Shown here: piece by piece, positions 44,701 to 53,283 of the stretch
Numbering within the stretch: position 1 is the first letter of the stretch
Layout: each line of letters begins with the position of its first letter
Program-made: the position numbers and the translations under genes
Notes under the pieces: generated by a model
The model's database searches: none
Seen by the model: only the letters and a program-made list of their open reading frames with translations
What the model was told of the DNA's origin: nothing
Origin: an uncultured Eubacterium sp.
Lineage (GTDB): Bacteria; Bacillota; Clostridia; Lachnospirales; Lachnospiraceae
Assembly: GCA_948470065.1 (NCBI GenBank)
Contig: CAOKNO010000006.1
Span: 1 to 60,572, forward strand
Reading direction: 5' to 3'
Length of the DNA: 60,572 nt

Positions 44701-47700
44701 GGCAGGTCGGGAAGGCAAACTGGGGCATGGGCGAGTATTTTAAAGGCATGGTGGATAATTACAAAATTATTTCCCGTGCATGGAGTGCGCAAGAAGTCCG
44801 CAACGAGGCTTTAAAATACGTAGACAAGACAGCTTTGCAGGCCGCAGTTGCAAATGCCACGGCAAACGAAGAACATCAGTATAGTGCGGAACGTTTTGCT
44901 GCTTACCAGGCTGCGTTAGCAACTGCAAAAGCGGTATTGGCGGATGGCCAGGCATTGCAGTCTACCGTAGATCCGGCAGCCAATGCGCTAGATGAGGTGC
45001 AGGCATGGATGCGTTTGGACGAAGCGTTGTTTGCTTCGGTTCCGGAAACGGATGAGGCTTCCTATACGGCAAAGACCTGGGCGCCTTATAAGGAAGCGTT
45101 AGACAGAGCCAAAGAAATCCACGCGGCAGGCACGGCGGCTGCACAGGAGGCCAAGTCGTCTGCGCAAGCCTTGCGTGACATGCAATCCTTGTTGGTTTCA
45201 AAGCCAGAAACAATTGAAGAAGCAATCCGCAGGATCCATGACATCGGGGTGGTAGCTTTAACGCCGGAATGCAGCCGGAAGGTAATCTTAGCAAGGAAGA
45301 TCTGCAGCCTGTTAGAGGAAAGCGAATTAGAAGCCGTGGAAAACCTTCCGCTCTTAGAAGCAGCAGAAGCTGCAATGGCAGATTATTTGCTGGAATTTAC
45401 TTTCGAGGATGAAGAAACAGGCCTGATTGGCGGGCAGGCTGTTGCAAAAGGGGAGTTTGCCATCCAAAACGGCGCGCTTTACCTGGATGGGGACAGCGCA
45501 CATTGGCTGGATGTGAAGAAAGCGGATGGCAGCAGCCTTTTGGCGGGACGCGAGGAATTGACGGTTTCCTTTGGGGCAAAGCCGGAAACGGGAGGCAGCA
45601 ACTGGTTGTTCTATGCCGCTCCCAATGGGGACGCGCCGTCTGTAGGGTATGAAACGTACCTTGGTTTATTGGAAGTGGATGGGACGTTAACGGCAGAGCG
45701 TTATAAAAACACAGGAGAACGGCCCGCTTCTGCAAGCGCGAAGGCAGATGTTTCCGATTGGATGTATGTAACGATTGTGTATACAGCGGAAGAAACGATC
45801 CTCTATATCAACGGTGCAGAGGCGTCCCGCGCGGGAAGCAGCATTTCTTTGCCAGACATTTTGGGGGAAGACGGTATCTTACAGATTGGAAAGGCCAACT
45901 GGGGAACGGGCGAATATTACAAAGGGTGGATCGATCGGATTAAGATCCTGGGTATGGCAATGTCCCCAGAAGAAATCAAGTCAGAATCCGAAGCTTTCCT
46001 GGATCAAGTGATCCGCCCAGAAAAGGTGGCGTCAGTTGTGGAAAAAATCAATGCCATTGGAACGGTAAGCGTTTCTCTGGAGAGCAAAGCTAGGATTGCC
46101 CAGGCAAGAGCCGCTTACGATGCTTTGAATACGGCAGAGAAATCCCAGGTTACAAATGCTTCTATCTTAGAGGCGGCGGAGAAGGCATACCAGGAACTGG
46201 TACAGCAGCACAATGGCATAATTGCGGATTTTTCTTTCTACAATGCGGAATACGGCCTAAAAGGGGCAGGCGCCAAAGCAGTTGTGTCTGGCGCTGGCAC
46301 ACCTGTTTTTGTACAGGACGCAGAACGCGGCCAGGTCTTGTCCTTTGATGGCACAGGAGAATCCTGGCTGGCAGTCGAGAAAGAGGATGGCGCGCCGTTA
46401 CTGAGCGGGGTGGAAGAACTGACCGTATCCTATTATAGCAAAGCAGGGCGCAAGGAAACCAACTGGCCGTTCTATGCCGCGCCCAATGGGGACGCGCAGG
46501 TTTTAAACCAGGAAAGCTATCTTGGGATTTTAGAGAATAACAACAATATCACGGCGGAGCGTTTCCAGAACGGAAGGAAGCCCAGCGCGACCGCCGCTTA
46601 CCAGCCGGGCTGGAACCATATTGTGGTGGTATATCAGGAAGATTGTACGAAAGTTTATGTAAACGGGAGCCTGGCTTCATCTGCTGAAAACGGCAGCGCA
46701 TTAAAAGAAATCCTTGGGGCAGGGAGCATCCTCCAAATTGGGAAAGCCAACTGGGGAACAGGGGAATTTTACAAAGGCCTTCTGGATCGGTTTACCATCT
46801 ATAATTATGCGTTGTCGGAAGCAGAAGTGGAAGCATTAGAAGCTAAGGGAGAGATCGACACAAGGGCGTTGGATTCCAAAATAGCAGAAGCTAAGGCAAT
46901 CCAGCCGGAGGGATATACAGGGGAAAGCTATCAAGCATTGCAGGAAGCGATCCATGCAGCAGAAGCCGTTGCATCAAATGCCCAAACGGAGGAGGAAGTA
47001 GAAAAAGCCCAGAAGGAATTGCAGGAAGCAATCAACGGGCTAGAGGAGAAGCCAGAACCGGAAGAGCCGGGACCAGAGGAACCAAAGCCGGAAGAACCGA
47101 AGCCAGAAGAACCAGAGGAACCAAAGCCGGAAGAGCCGAAGCCAGAAGAACCAAAGAAGAAATTAGTAGAAGCCATATCCCTTGCATCCAAAAGCCGGAA
47201 GCTGGCCGTAGGGCAAAGTTATGCCCTTGCATATACGGTTTTGCCAAAGGACGCTGGGAATAAGAAAGTCCGCCTTACAAGCAGCGCCCCAGGTATCGTG
47301 GGGATATCCGGCAATAAAATCACGGCGAAGGCCGCTGGCAGCGCAGTGATTACCATTGCTTCAGAAGATGGTTCCAAGGTGTCTGCTTCCCTAACGGTTA
47401 CCGTATGTCTGCAGGCGGTTCCATCGGTAAAAGCGGTGCAGGAAAACAGCAAAGCCATAAAGGTTACGGTAGGAAAAGTAGCTGGGGCGGTTGGATATGA
47501 TATTTACCGTTCCACAAAGCCTGGCAGCGGTTACAAGAAAATCGGGACGTCAAAGACGGTTACTTACACGGACAAGAAGGTCAAAAGCGGGAAAACGTAT
47601 TACTATAAAGCAGCCGCGAGATCAAAGAATCCAGCTTACAACAGTGCGCAAAGCAGCAAATATGCAAAGCGAAAAGCGCTTGCCCCTCCTTCCATCAAGG

Positions 47701-47963
47701 TGAAGGCAGGAAAATCACGGAAGCTATCCTTCACCTGGAAGAAAGCGCCTGGCGCTCAGGGTTATGCGGTGTATACTTCCACGAAGAAAACAAAGGGGTT
47801 CCGGTCTGTAAAGGTGATTGGAAAAGGGAGCGCTAAGGGAACGTCTATCACAGCCAAAAAAGGCGTGAAATCGTTATATGTCAAAGTCCGTGCGTTTTAT
47901 AAAGAGAATGGCAAGAAACTCTATGGGCCATATGCAAAAACGGTTCGTATCAAGATAAAATAA
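41772..47963 (+). CDS. secreted multidomain alginate-lyase-like polysaccharide lyase with LamG modules
   Basis: 2063 aa. After a basic leader and signal (about 1-50) comes an (alpha/alpha) toroid domain of the alginate-lyase superfamily (about 55-420; HPGLLHSEESF, NYWANWELANL, QESVRDQGHTTLGL). The Asn, His and Tyr-rich cleft residues fit a uronate or glucuronan lyase; substrate unproven. Then a ricin-type beta-trefoil (about 430-590), LamG 1 and 2 (595-1010), FIVAR-like helical modules (1015-1205), LamG 3, a helical repeat, LamG 4, another FIVAR, a Pro-Glu repeat linker (about 1758-1797), Big2 and two Lys-rich FnIII-like domains. The helical repeats resemble those of the 3307-aa enzyme. No sortase signal. 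AAGGAG precedes the ATG. Confidence 0.8.
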   Translation: MLQTEGKKEGKRKGGRKAWILQCGKRAFLSLFLALAVFVGSLPSMGVRVKAEVRSQERVFQHPGLLHSEESFVKMRENIDNQVSPNKETWDALWWNTYSNAGWNPRPLEGVTRGGTGDSINQLRIDVRRAYQNALIWKVSGDEEHGQAACRIINAWSSTMKWLGGNADRFLAAGLQGYELANIGEIMRDHPSFDNEGLKRLLLQVFYPMNEDFMIRHNDAYIGNYWANWELANLASMISIGVYCDRKDIYERALDYYKTGKGNGSIYHTMPYVFEEEGLAQWQESVRDQGHTTLGLVLCGVICETAWNQGDDLYGLSDNRFMKAVEYSVKYNSLGEEVPSAAYEYRQGKKGDSRWHAGINPYQRGSWRPIYAQMYNHYVNRKGLEMPNVKKMMEQADGVYMEGQAGNSLDELGWYTLTYSNSSGRSEDTSIEGDLSDGVYRIVSASSGKSLVVNETGNLASAKKGTRRDEWWLLQNKGDGEYTITNMATGNRMQVNDEGETEMDGNTFSRYYAYGTQIGTGEADGSLAQSFAFLKENYGAYRIVPSLNFLVLALEGNSAADDARIVQWRNDAVGSYWNENNAGQRWNLEKATEVGTSFSFDSEETGFSTEYAQAEGSCSLAAHGTGMAASFDGRGDVLEFTAKTGKSILAGEKAFTVSLEAKPEGSQSQWLFYAALDDKAQEGQEASYLGIWEEDGTVFVERRRQGEDCPALQAAVGTEGWRHISVAFAEKETVLYLNGEEAARASSKVGVHEILGENGIVQVGKANLGAGKYFKGQIDNVKLMGHAMTKGEALAEASAYVQGTLPETLVDLDFDSETDGFSGGIGKADGVYSLVDHGSGKALYLDGFRDYLEITGENGGSLIPGGLIKELTISLQVKYEGGTGWLCYAAPDPLSQNYGYERYLGLLDHNGSLTAERYDNQGSRLTSASGAYTASGWRHLVLVLTESEIIVYHNGEEAARAANDTPLSRILGGDSIWQVGKANWGMGEYFKGMVDNYKIISRAWSAQEVRNEALKYVDKTALQAAVANATANEEHQYSAERFAAYQAALATAKAVLADGQALQSTVDPAANALDEVQAWMRLDEALFASVPETDEASYTAKTWAPYKEALDRAKEIHAAGTAAAQEAKSSAQALRDMQSLLVSKPETIEEAIRRIHDIGVVALTPECSRKVILARKICSLLEESELEAVENLPLLEAAEAAMADYLLEFTFEDEETGLIGGQAVAKGEFAIQNGALYLDGDSAHWLDVKKADGSSLLAGREELTVSFGAKPETGGSNWLFYAAPNGDAPSVGYETYLGLLEVDGTLTAERYKNTGERPASASAKADVSDWMYVTIVYTAEETILYINGAEASRAGSSISLPDILGEDGILQIGKANWGTGEYYKGWIDRIKILGMAMSPEEIKSESEAFLDQVIRPEKVASVVEKINAIGTVSVSLESKARIAQARAAYDALNTAEKSQVTNASILEAAEKAYQELVQQHNGIIADFSFYNAEYGLKGAGAKAVVSGAGTPVFVQDAERGQVLSFDGTGESWLAVEKEDGAPLLSGVEELTVSYYSKAGRKETNWPFYAAPNGDAQVLNQESYLGILENNNNITAERFQNGRKPSATAAYQPGWNHIVVVYQEDCTKVYVNGSLASSAENGSALKEILGAGSILQIGKANWGTGEFYKGLLDRFTIYNYALSEAEVEALEAKGEIDTRALDSKIAEAKAIQPEGYTGESYQALQEAIHAAEAVASNAQTEEEVEKAQKELQEAINGLEEKPEPEEPGPEEPKPEEPKPEEPEEPKPEEPKPEEPKKKLVEAISLASKSRKLAVGQSYALAYTVLPKDAGNKKVRLTSSAPGIVGISGNKITAKAAGSAVITIASEDGSKVSASLTVTVCLQAVPSVKAVQENSKAIKVTVGKVAGAVGYDIYRSTKPGSGYKKIGTSKTVTYTDKKVKSGKTYYYKAAARSKNPAYNSAQSSKYAKRKALAPPSIKVKAGKSRKLSFTWKKAPGAQGYAVYTSTKKTKGFRSVKVIGKGSAKGTSITAKKGVKSLYVKVRAFYKENGKKLYGPYAKTVRIKIK

Positions 47964-47984
47964 GAAAGGATCTTGAGCCATTAG

Positions 47985-48028
47985 GAGCCGCTGCGTTAGG
48001 AGAACAGAATCTCTTAACGCAGCGGCTC
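47985..48028 (+). terminator. perfect-stem terminator after the lyase-like gene
   Basis: A 14-bp perfect stem (47985-47998 with 48015-48028) and a 16-nt loop, followed by CTAG rather than a T-run. The 3' arm is continuous with the 13-bp direct repeat of the next element. Confidence 0.6.
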
Positions 48029-48189
48029 TAGTAATAGGCGTTTGCGAAACTCAATATCAGGAACAGCGTTTGTTTCATCCATACAAAAGAAGGGCGACTT
48101 GCGGCGGCATCCGGAGCCCGCTTTTGTATGGATGGAACAAACGCGTCTGTTACAGAGAACGTTTCGCAATTCCCTAGGCTCTAGTAATA
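48024..48189. mobile_element. 140-bp palindromic (MITE-like) element flanked by 13-bp direct repeats
   Basis: The 13-mer GGCTCTAGTAATA occurs at 48024-48036 and 48177-48189. Between them lies a sequence that folds back on itself: an outer 9-bp arm TTGCGAAAC/GTTTCGCAA (48042-48050, 48161-48169), an inner 25-nt arm matching at 23 positions (48066-48090 with 48120-48144) and a GGGC/GCCC core. It has no coding capacity. Direct repeats flanking a palindrome suggest insertion with target duplication beside the lyase terminator. A stable RNA hairpin (3' protection) is the alternative. Confidence 0.6.
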
Positions 48190-48219
48190 TAGAAGGGAGC
48201 CCATACAGGATAGAACTTG

Positions 48220-48456
48220 TTATGGCATGGTTTCTTTTATCTGTGCCAGCAGTTCCATATCGTCCTTTGTGATTTTCAGGTTGGAACGGTAGCGTTTCCC
48301 TTCTGGTGTGATAAGGTTAACTTCAAGGATTGCCCCTTCCTGGATCCCTTCCTTGGCGGCTGCCTGTAAAAAATTCAGGAACTTTGGGTGGGTTTTCGTA
48401 AATTTATACCACAAATCCATCCATTGGAATATTTGGGTAGGGTTAAATTTTGCCAT
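48220..48456 (-). CDS. small conserved-type hypothetical protein
   Basis: 78 aa from ATG 48456; GGAGG at 48467-48471 lies 10 nt upstream, which rules out the longer frame. It has no signal or membrane segment. An aromatic helix-rich N-terminal half (FNPTQIFQWMDLWYKFTKTHPKF) is followed by a beta-like half (ILEVNLITPEGKRYRSNLKIT) and a short helix. No family recognised. A promoter with TATAAT lies just upstream. Confidence 0.65.
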   Translation of the reverse strand: MAKFNPTQIFQWMDLWYKFTKTHPKFLNFLQAAAKEGIQEGAILEVNLITPEGKRYRSNLKITKDDMELLAQIKETMP

Positions 48457-48534
48457 CTTGTCCAGACCTCCTTTTGCAATAATGGGTATTTGACTGCAAC
48501 AGCCCAAACGTTTCCCTATTGCAATCTATCCCCT

Positions 48535-48563
48535 ATTATAACCAATTCCATTCCATAGGACAA
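48535..48563 (-). promoter_or_regulatory. promoter of the 78-aa protein gene
   Basis: Minus-strand TTGTCC (48558-48563), 17 bp, TATAAT (48535-48540). Confidence 0.55.
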
Positions 48564-48602
48564 TACAAAAAAAGTTATAGCCTTGTCCCGTATGCCTTTG
48601 CC

Positions 48603-48632
48603 TTGACTTTGCTGATTTGGGTATGCTAAAAT
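48603..48632 (+). promoter_or_regulatory. promoter of the sensor operon
   Basis: TTGACT (48603-48608), 18 bp, TAAAAT (48627-48632), about 35 nt before the solute-binding lipoprotein start. Confidence 0.65.
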
Positions 48633-48668
48633 AGCCCTAGCAATTATCAAGAAAGGATTTGGCTCTTT

Positions 48669-50459
48669 ATGAATATGGGATTCAAGTACTGCCTGCTGCT
48701 TCTTTTCTTGGCGGCAGCTTTGTTGTTTTCTTCATGCGGCGTAGCCAAAGAGGAGCCTAGGCAAGAAAGCAAGGCGCTGACATGGGAGTTGGGGAGCAAC
48801 CGTGGCAACCTAGGGAAATTTCTGGATATGTTAAAAGAAACTTACCCAGAAATTGAATTGGACTTTATTTCTTATACAGGCGGCAACTATACAGGATATA
48901 GCTGGGCGCAGATGCGTGCCGATGATATCCCGGATATTTTTGTCACGCCCCATATGGTAGACAGGGATCTTGCGAAAGAGCGTCTGGCAGATTTATCCAG
49001 CTATTCCTTTGTCAATGGGTTCTCAAACGCTATCCTGGATCAGGTTTCCATTGACGGCGGGATTTACCTGCTGCCGCTTAATAACGCGATGTACGGGATC
49101 TATTATAATAAGACGCTTATGGAAGAAAAGGGCTGGGAGGCGCCTTCTAATTTTGATGAATTGGAAGCTCTGTGTAAAGAGATCCAGGAGGAAGGCTTGA
49201 TTCCTGGCATAGTTGGCACAAATCTGACAGGCGGGCCGTTTTCAACGGTGTTCAATCTAGCAAAGACTAGTTGGCTTACTACCCCGGAAGGGGTGGAATG
49301 GGAAAAGGATTTCCTAGCGGGGGACGCTACGGCAAAAGGGACATGGGAAGAAACCATGGAGTATGTCCAACGATATATAGATATTGGGATGTTACAGACC
49401 GATCCGGAGGATCGGAACACGGCGCAACTGATATTGGATTATCTGGGGAACCGGAAAGCTGTATTTTGTACGGCAGTGCTTTCTGTCAACATCACGGAAT
49501 TTCCAGACACTGGGGATGAACTTGGGATGATGCCTTTTATTAGCGAGGATGGCGGCAAAAATATCTATATGTACAGCCCCTCTTGTTATTTGGGTATCAG
49601 CAAGAGGCTGACGGAACCAGGGAATGAGGAGAAGCTAGAGGACGCCATCCAGATCCTGTCTTTGCTGTATTCAAAGGAAGGGCAGGAAACGCTTATTGAT
49701 AAAGAAACCCCATGTGTTATGAGCGCGCTGAGCAGCGACGTAGTGGGAAAAGATTCATTGATTTATGACGCGCAGCAGGCATTGTGGCAGGGAAGGGCTT
49801 TTCCTATGACGTATGCACGTTGGGAGAATATCTTGTCTGAGATAGGGCAGGCCTATAAAGAATGGTTCCGTGGAGAGAATGGCATGGATGGTAAGGCGTG
49901 TATTGACCGTATGGATGAGCTGCAGCAGGATTACCTGAACCATTCGGATGTGCTGGATTTCTGTGAGAGTACCGCGGATTTTACCTTAGAGGAAACAGGT
50001 ATCTTGCTCGGGAAGGCGCTTGGAAGCGCAGCCGGGGCGGATGCAGTTATGGTTCCGTTCGGCGGGCTCCACGAAGGCAATGTAGAATTAAAAGCAGGGG
50101 TCACCGGGAAGCTTTACAAGGGTAAGATCAATGTGGAGGTTGCCAATACAATCACGCCGTCTGTGGACGGTAAATATGCGGTGATGACAATGACAGGCGC
50201 CCAGGCAAAAGAATTGGAAGCAGCGGGTTTTGATGCAGTTGGGGATGGCAATCCGTTTCCGTATCTCTTGGTGGTCCGGGGAAACAAAGAGTTACAGGAC
50301 GATACGTCTTACCAGGTAGCGTTTTTTTTGGACGGCTACACGGAAGAAACTGCCAAAAAATATGACGCCCAGGTATACGACGGTTCCTTGCGGGAGTTTT
50401 TAAAGAAATGGCTAGAGGAGCAGAAGACCGTATCCCCGGATGGGAATCCATGGGAGTAG
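48669..50459 (+). CDS. lipoprotein fusing a family-1 solute-binding domain to a 5'-nucleotidase-C-like domain
   Basis: 596 aa. A lipobox-like LFSSC puts Cys25 or so at the lipid-modified position. Residues about 35-420 form an extracellular solute-binding protein of the family-1 (maltose/sugar) type (LSSYSFVNGF, LPLNNAMYGIYYNKTLMEEKGW). Residues about 440-590 resemble the 5'-nucleotidase C-terminal domain (GADAVMVPFGGLHEG, MTMTGAQAKELEAAGF), without the metallophosphatase half, so no nucleotidase activity is expected. No ABC permease is nearby; a hybrid histidine kinase follows, so it may be a ligand-sensing partner. A 28-codon hydrophobic frame overlaps its end. Confidence 0.8.
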   Translation: MNMGFKYCLLLLFLAAALLFSSCGVAKEEPRQESKALTWELGSNRGNLGKFLDMLKETYPEIELDFISYTGGNYTGYSWAQMRADDIPDIFVTPHMVDRDLAKERLADLSSYSFVNGFSNAILDQVSIDGGIYLLPLNNAMYGIYYNKTLMEEKGWEAPSNFDELEALCKEIQEEGLIPGIVGTNLTGGPFSTVFNLAKTSWLTTPEGVEWEKDFLAGDATAKGTWEETMEYVQRYIDIGMLQTDPEDRNTAQLILDYLGNRKAVFCTAVLSVNITEFPDTGDELGMMPFISEDGGKNIYMYSPSCYLGISKRLTEPGNEEKLEDAIQILSLLYSKEGQETLIDKETPCVMSALSSDVVGKDSLIYDAQQALWQGRAFPMTYARWENILSEIGQAYKEWFRGENGMDGKACIDRMDELQQDYLNHSDVLDFCESTADFTLEETGILLGKALGSAAGADAVMVPFGGLHEGNVELKAGVTGKLYKGKINVEVANTITPSVDGKYAVMTMTGAQAKELEAAGFDAVGDGNPFPYLLVVRGNKELQDDTSYQVAFFLDGYTEETAKKYDAQVYDGSLREFLKKWLEEQKTVSPDGNPWE

Positions 50460-50536
50460 TAGGGGTTGTTGTGGGATTAATGATTGTTATGGATACTTGT
50501 ATCGTGTCGACAGTTAAGAAAAGGAACATAGGTTGA
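50450..50536 (+). CDS. 28-aa membrane mini-ORF, or frameshifted C-terminal anchor of the lipoprotein
   Basis: ATG 50450 to TGA 50534-50536 encodes a hydrophobic segment (GVVGVVVGLMIVMDTCIV) followed by a basic tail (STVKKRNIG). It overlaps the last 10 nt of the lipoprotein gene in another frame, and its stop abuts the kinase ATG (TGAATG). Nucleotidase-C proteins of Firmicutes often end in a C-terminal membrane anchor of just this shape, so it may be that anchor displaced by a frameshift, or a separate micropeptide. There is no good ribosome-binding site (only GAAT/CC upstream), which favours the anchor reading. Confidence 0.45.
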   Translation: MGVVGVVVGLMIVMDTCIVSTVKKRNIG

Positions 50537-53188
50537 ATGAAATCCGAAAGGAAGAAATATAATCTTGTACTTCCGGTTGCTTCGGCGGCCTGTCTGCTCC
50601 TGTTTCTCTTGGCGGGCGGATTCTATTTTGCAAAATACCTGCAGGAGCAGATTTTTGTGGAACGTACCACACAGTTAAATGAAATTACTTCTCAGGTGCA
50701 GACAAACCTGAGCAATGCGCTGGATTCCCATTGGAATTATCTGACGGCTGCGTCCAATATGCTTGAAACGCAGGAATTTGAATCCGTGGGGGAAGCCGTT
50801 AACAGCCTGAATGCGTTAGAAGAACTTTTGGTAGTGGAAAATTACAGTTCCATGCTGATGCTTTTAGACGGCAAGGGGAATTGTTATGATGCGGATGGGA
50901 AGCATGGCGTCTGGTCGGATATGGTACGGATTTCCGGCGGGGAAAAGCGGTATACTTTCCTGTCCGACAGTTTTAATTATCAAGGCAGTCACTGGTGTTT
51001 CGTGCAGGAATTGAATACGCCGATGCAGATAGGGGAATCTGGAGAGACGTTTACGCATATTGCACTATTGAAAGATGTCTATACCTTGATGGAGTATTAT
51101 GACAGCAGTTCATATGGGAACCAGAATGAAACGTATATCCTAAAGGCCGATGGGACGCGTATGCACGACAATATTTCAGGCGAGGGTATGATCCAGGCCT
51201 ATAACGTGCTGAAGGTATTGCAGGAAATGGAAGGCCAGGCATATCCTGATATCAGGGAAGCCCTTAAGGCGCAGGATACGATTAGTACGGATTTTACATA
51301 CGACGGCATGGATTATTATTACTGTATTACCTCTTTGGAGGAGTACGATACATTGCTGCTGTTTTTGATTCCGGCCAAATATGTAGCTTCTGAAACGGTG
51401 AAGATGGTAGAGGCTGTCATCCGGATGCTGCTGATTTTTGTGATCATCCTTTTGGCGATGCTGGTTCTAGTTGTGGTATCTGTTGTGAAGCAGCAGAACA
51501 GTGTCCGAAAGATTCGGCGGGAACGGGAGAACCTGCGGCGGCAGGAGGAGATGAACCAGCAGCTTGAGGAATCAAACGCCATGCTGGCGCAATCGAAGGA
51601 AACGGCGGAACAGGCCTTCCAGATTGCGGAAGAGGCGAACCGCGCTAAGAGTTCGTTCCTTTCAAACATGAGCCATGATATCCGGACGCCTATGAATGCG
51701 ATTGTCGGTTTTGCGGCTCTTTTGGCAAGGGATGTGGAGAATCCCGATAAAGTGCGGGAGTATACGAAGAAGATTACTGCTTCCAGCCAGCACCTTTTGG
51801 GTCTGATCAATGATATCCTGGATATCAGCAAAATTGAGGCTGGTAAGACGACCTTGAATCTGTCGGATGAAAGTATGGTGGATCTTATTGAAAACATCGA
51901 CGCCATCATCCGCCCGCAGATGAAAGCGAAAGGACATACCTTTGAGGTGTACAGTAGGGATCTCAAGCATGAGCGTGTCGTGATGGATAAGCTTCGTGTG
52001 AACCAGATCTTGTTAAATCTATTGTCTAATGCGGTCAAATATACGCCGGAGGACGGCCATGTCACTTTGACGGTGCAGGAGCTTCCGCAATATACCAAGC
52101 AGTTGGCTCATTACCGTTTTGTCGTGGCAGACAATGGGTATGGCATGAGCAAAGAATACATCCAGAAGATTTTCCATGCTTTCACGAGGGAAGAAGACAG
52201 TGTCACGAACAAAATACAGGGGACTGGGCTTGGCATGGCGATTACCAAGAACCTGCTGGATCTGATGGGCGGGAATATCTTGGTAGAAAGTGAGAAAGGG
52301 AAAGGTTCTACCTTTACCGTAGAATTGGAGCTGCACATAAGCGAGCAGGCGATCGATCAGGGATTCTGGAAGAAGCATGGCATTACCAGGATGTTGACGG
52401 TAGACGATGAAGAAGTGATTTGCCAGAACATCCAGATGACAATGGAGGGGACTGGCGTAGACGTGACATATACGTTGGACGGCCAAACGGCAGTTGAGAT
52501 GGCGAAGAAGGCGGCGCAGGAAGGGAATGGCTACCATATCGTATTATTGGATTGGAAAATGCCAGGTATGGACGGCGTAGAAACGGCGCGGCGTATCCGG
52601 CAGGAGATTTTAGAAGACGCTCCGCTTATTGTACTCACCAGCTATGATTGGCCAGAGATAGAAGACAAGGCAAAATCTGTGGGAGTGGATGCTTTCCTGC
52701 CGAAGCCGTTTTTCCTGACCAGCTTCCGCCATAAAATAGAATCTGTCCTGAACCATGGGGACGAGGAGGAGAAGCTAGAGGAAGAGGCAGAGGAGCAGAG
52801 CGTCCTTCATGGGATGCATATCCTTGTGGCGGAAGACAATGAGATCAATGCGGAGATTTTACGGGAGCTGTTACATACGGCAGGGGCTACCTGCGATATC
52901 TGTGAAAATGGGGAGTTGGTAGTGCAGGCTTTTGAGCGATCCATCCCAGGGCAATACCAGCTTGTGCTGATGGATGTCCAGATGCCGCTTATGAACGGCT
53001 ACGACGCTACGAAAGCCATCCGTGACTTATGCCATCCGCTGGCGCTTCGGATCCCGATTATTGCAATGACGGCGAATGCGTTTGCCGAGGATATCCGTGA
53101 TGCATTAGAAGCAGGGATGAACGCCCATGTTGCCAAGCCCATTGATATGGCGGTCCTAGAACAGACCGTGAAAGCGGTGATAGGATAA
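50537..53188 (+). CDS. membrane hybrid sensor histidine kinase with two receiver domains
   Basis: 883 aa. A membrane helix (about 12-33), an extracellular sensor region resembling a Cache-type domain (about 35-285), a second helix (about 288-312) and a coiled-coil linker come first. HisKA follows with His380 (SHDIRTPMNA), then the ATPase domain (NLLSNAVKYTPEDGHV, GTGLGMAITKNLLDLMGG). Receiver 1 carries Asp672 (LLDWKMPGMDG) and receiver 2 carries Asp813 (LMDVQMPLMNG). There is no DNA-binding or HPt domain, so output goes to a separate protein. The start abuts the mini-ORF stop, implying coupling, and the upstream lipoprotein may present ligand to the sensor domain. Confidence 0.9.
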   Translation: MKSERKKYNLVLPVASAACLLLFLLAGGFYFAKYLQEQIFVERTTQLNEITSQVQTNLSNALDSHWNYLTAASNMLETQEFESVGEAVNSLNALEELLVVENYSSMLMLLDGKGNCYDADGKHGVWSDMVRISGGEKRYTFLSDSFNYQGSHWCFVQELNTPMQIGESGETFTHIALLKDVYTLMEYYDSSSYGNQNETYILKADGTRMHDNISGEGMIQAYNVLKVLQEMEGQAYPDIREALKAQDTISTDFTYDGMDYYYCITSLEEYDTLLLFLIPAKYVASETVKMVEAVIRMLLIFVIILLAMLVLVVVSVVKQQNSVRKIRRERENLRRQEEMNQQLEESNAMLAQSKETAEQAFQIAEEANRAKSSFLSNMSHDIRTPMNAIVGFAALLARDVENPDKVREYTKKITASSQHLLGLINDILDISKIEAGKTTLNLSDESMVDLIENIDAIIRPQMKAKGHTFEVYSRDLKHERVVMDKLRVNQILLNLLSNAVKYTPEDGHVTLTVQELPQYTKQLAHYRFVVADNGYGMSKEYIQKIFHAFTREEDSVTNKIQGTGLGMAITKNLLDLMGGNILVESEKGKGSTFTVELELHISEQAIDQGFWKKHGITRMLTVDDEEVICQNIQMTMEGTGVDVTYTLDGQTAVEMAKKAAQEGNGYHIVLLDWKMPGMDGVETARRIRQEILEDAPLIVLTSYDWPEIEDKAKSVGVDAFLPKPFFLTSFRHKIESVLNHGDEEEKLEEEAEEQSVLHGMHILVAEDNEINAEILRELLHTAGATCDICENGELVVQAFERSIPGQYQLVLMDVQMPLMNGYDATKAIRDLCHPLALRIPIIAMTANAFAEDIRDALEAGMNAHVAKPIDMAVLEQTVKAVIG

Positions 53189-53200
53189 TCGTCTTGATGT

Positions 53201-53229
53201 TTGACTTTGGGGCGGTATCGGTATACAAT
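53201..53229 (+). promoter_or_regulatory. galM promoter
   Basis: TTGACT (53201-53206), 17 bp, TACAAT (53224-53229), about 55 nt before the ATG and just after the kinase stop. Confidence 0.6.
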
Positions 53230-53283
53230 AGGGCTATACAATAGAACTATAGAATATAACAAAGAAAGGCAGGGACTATATTT

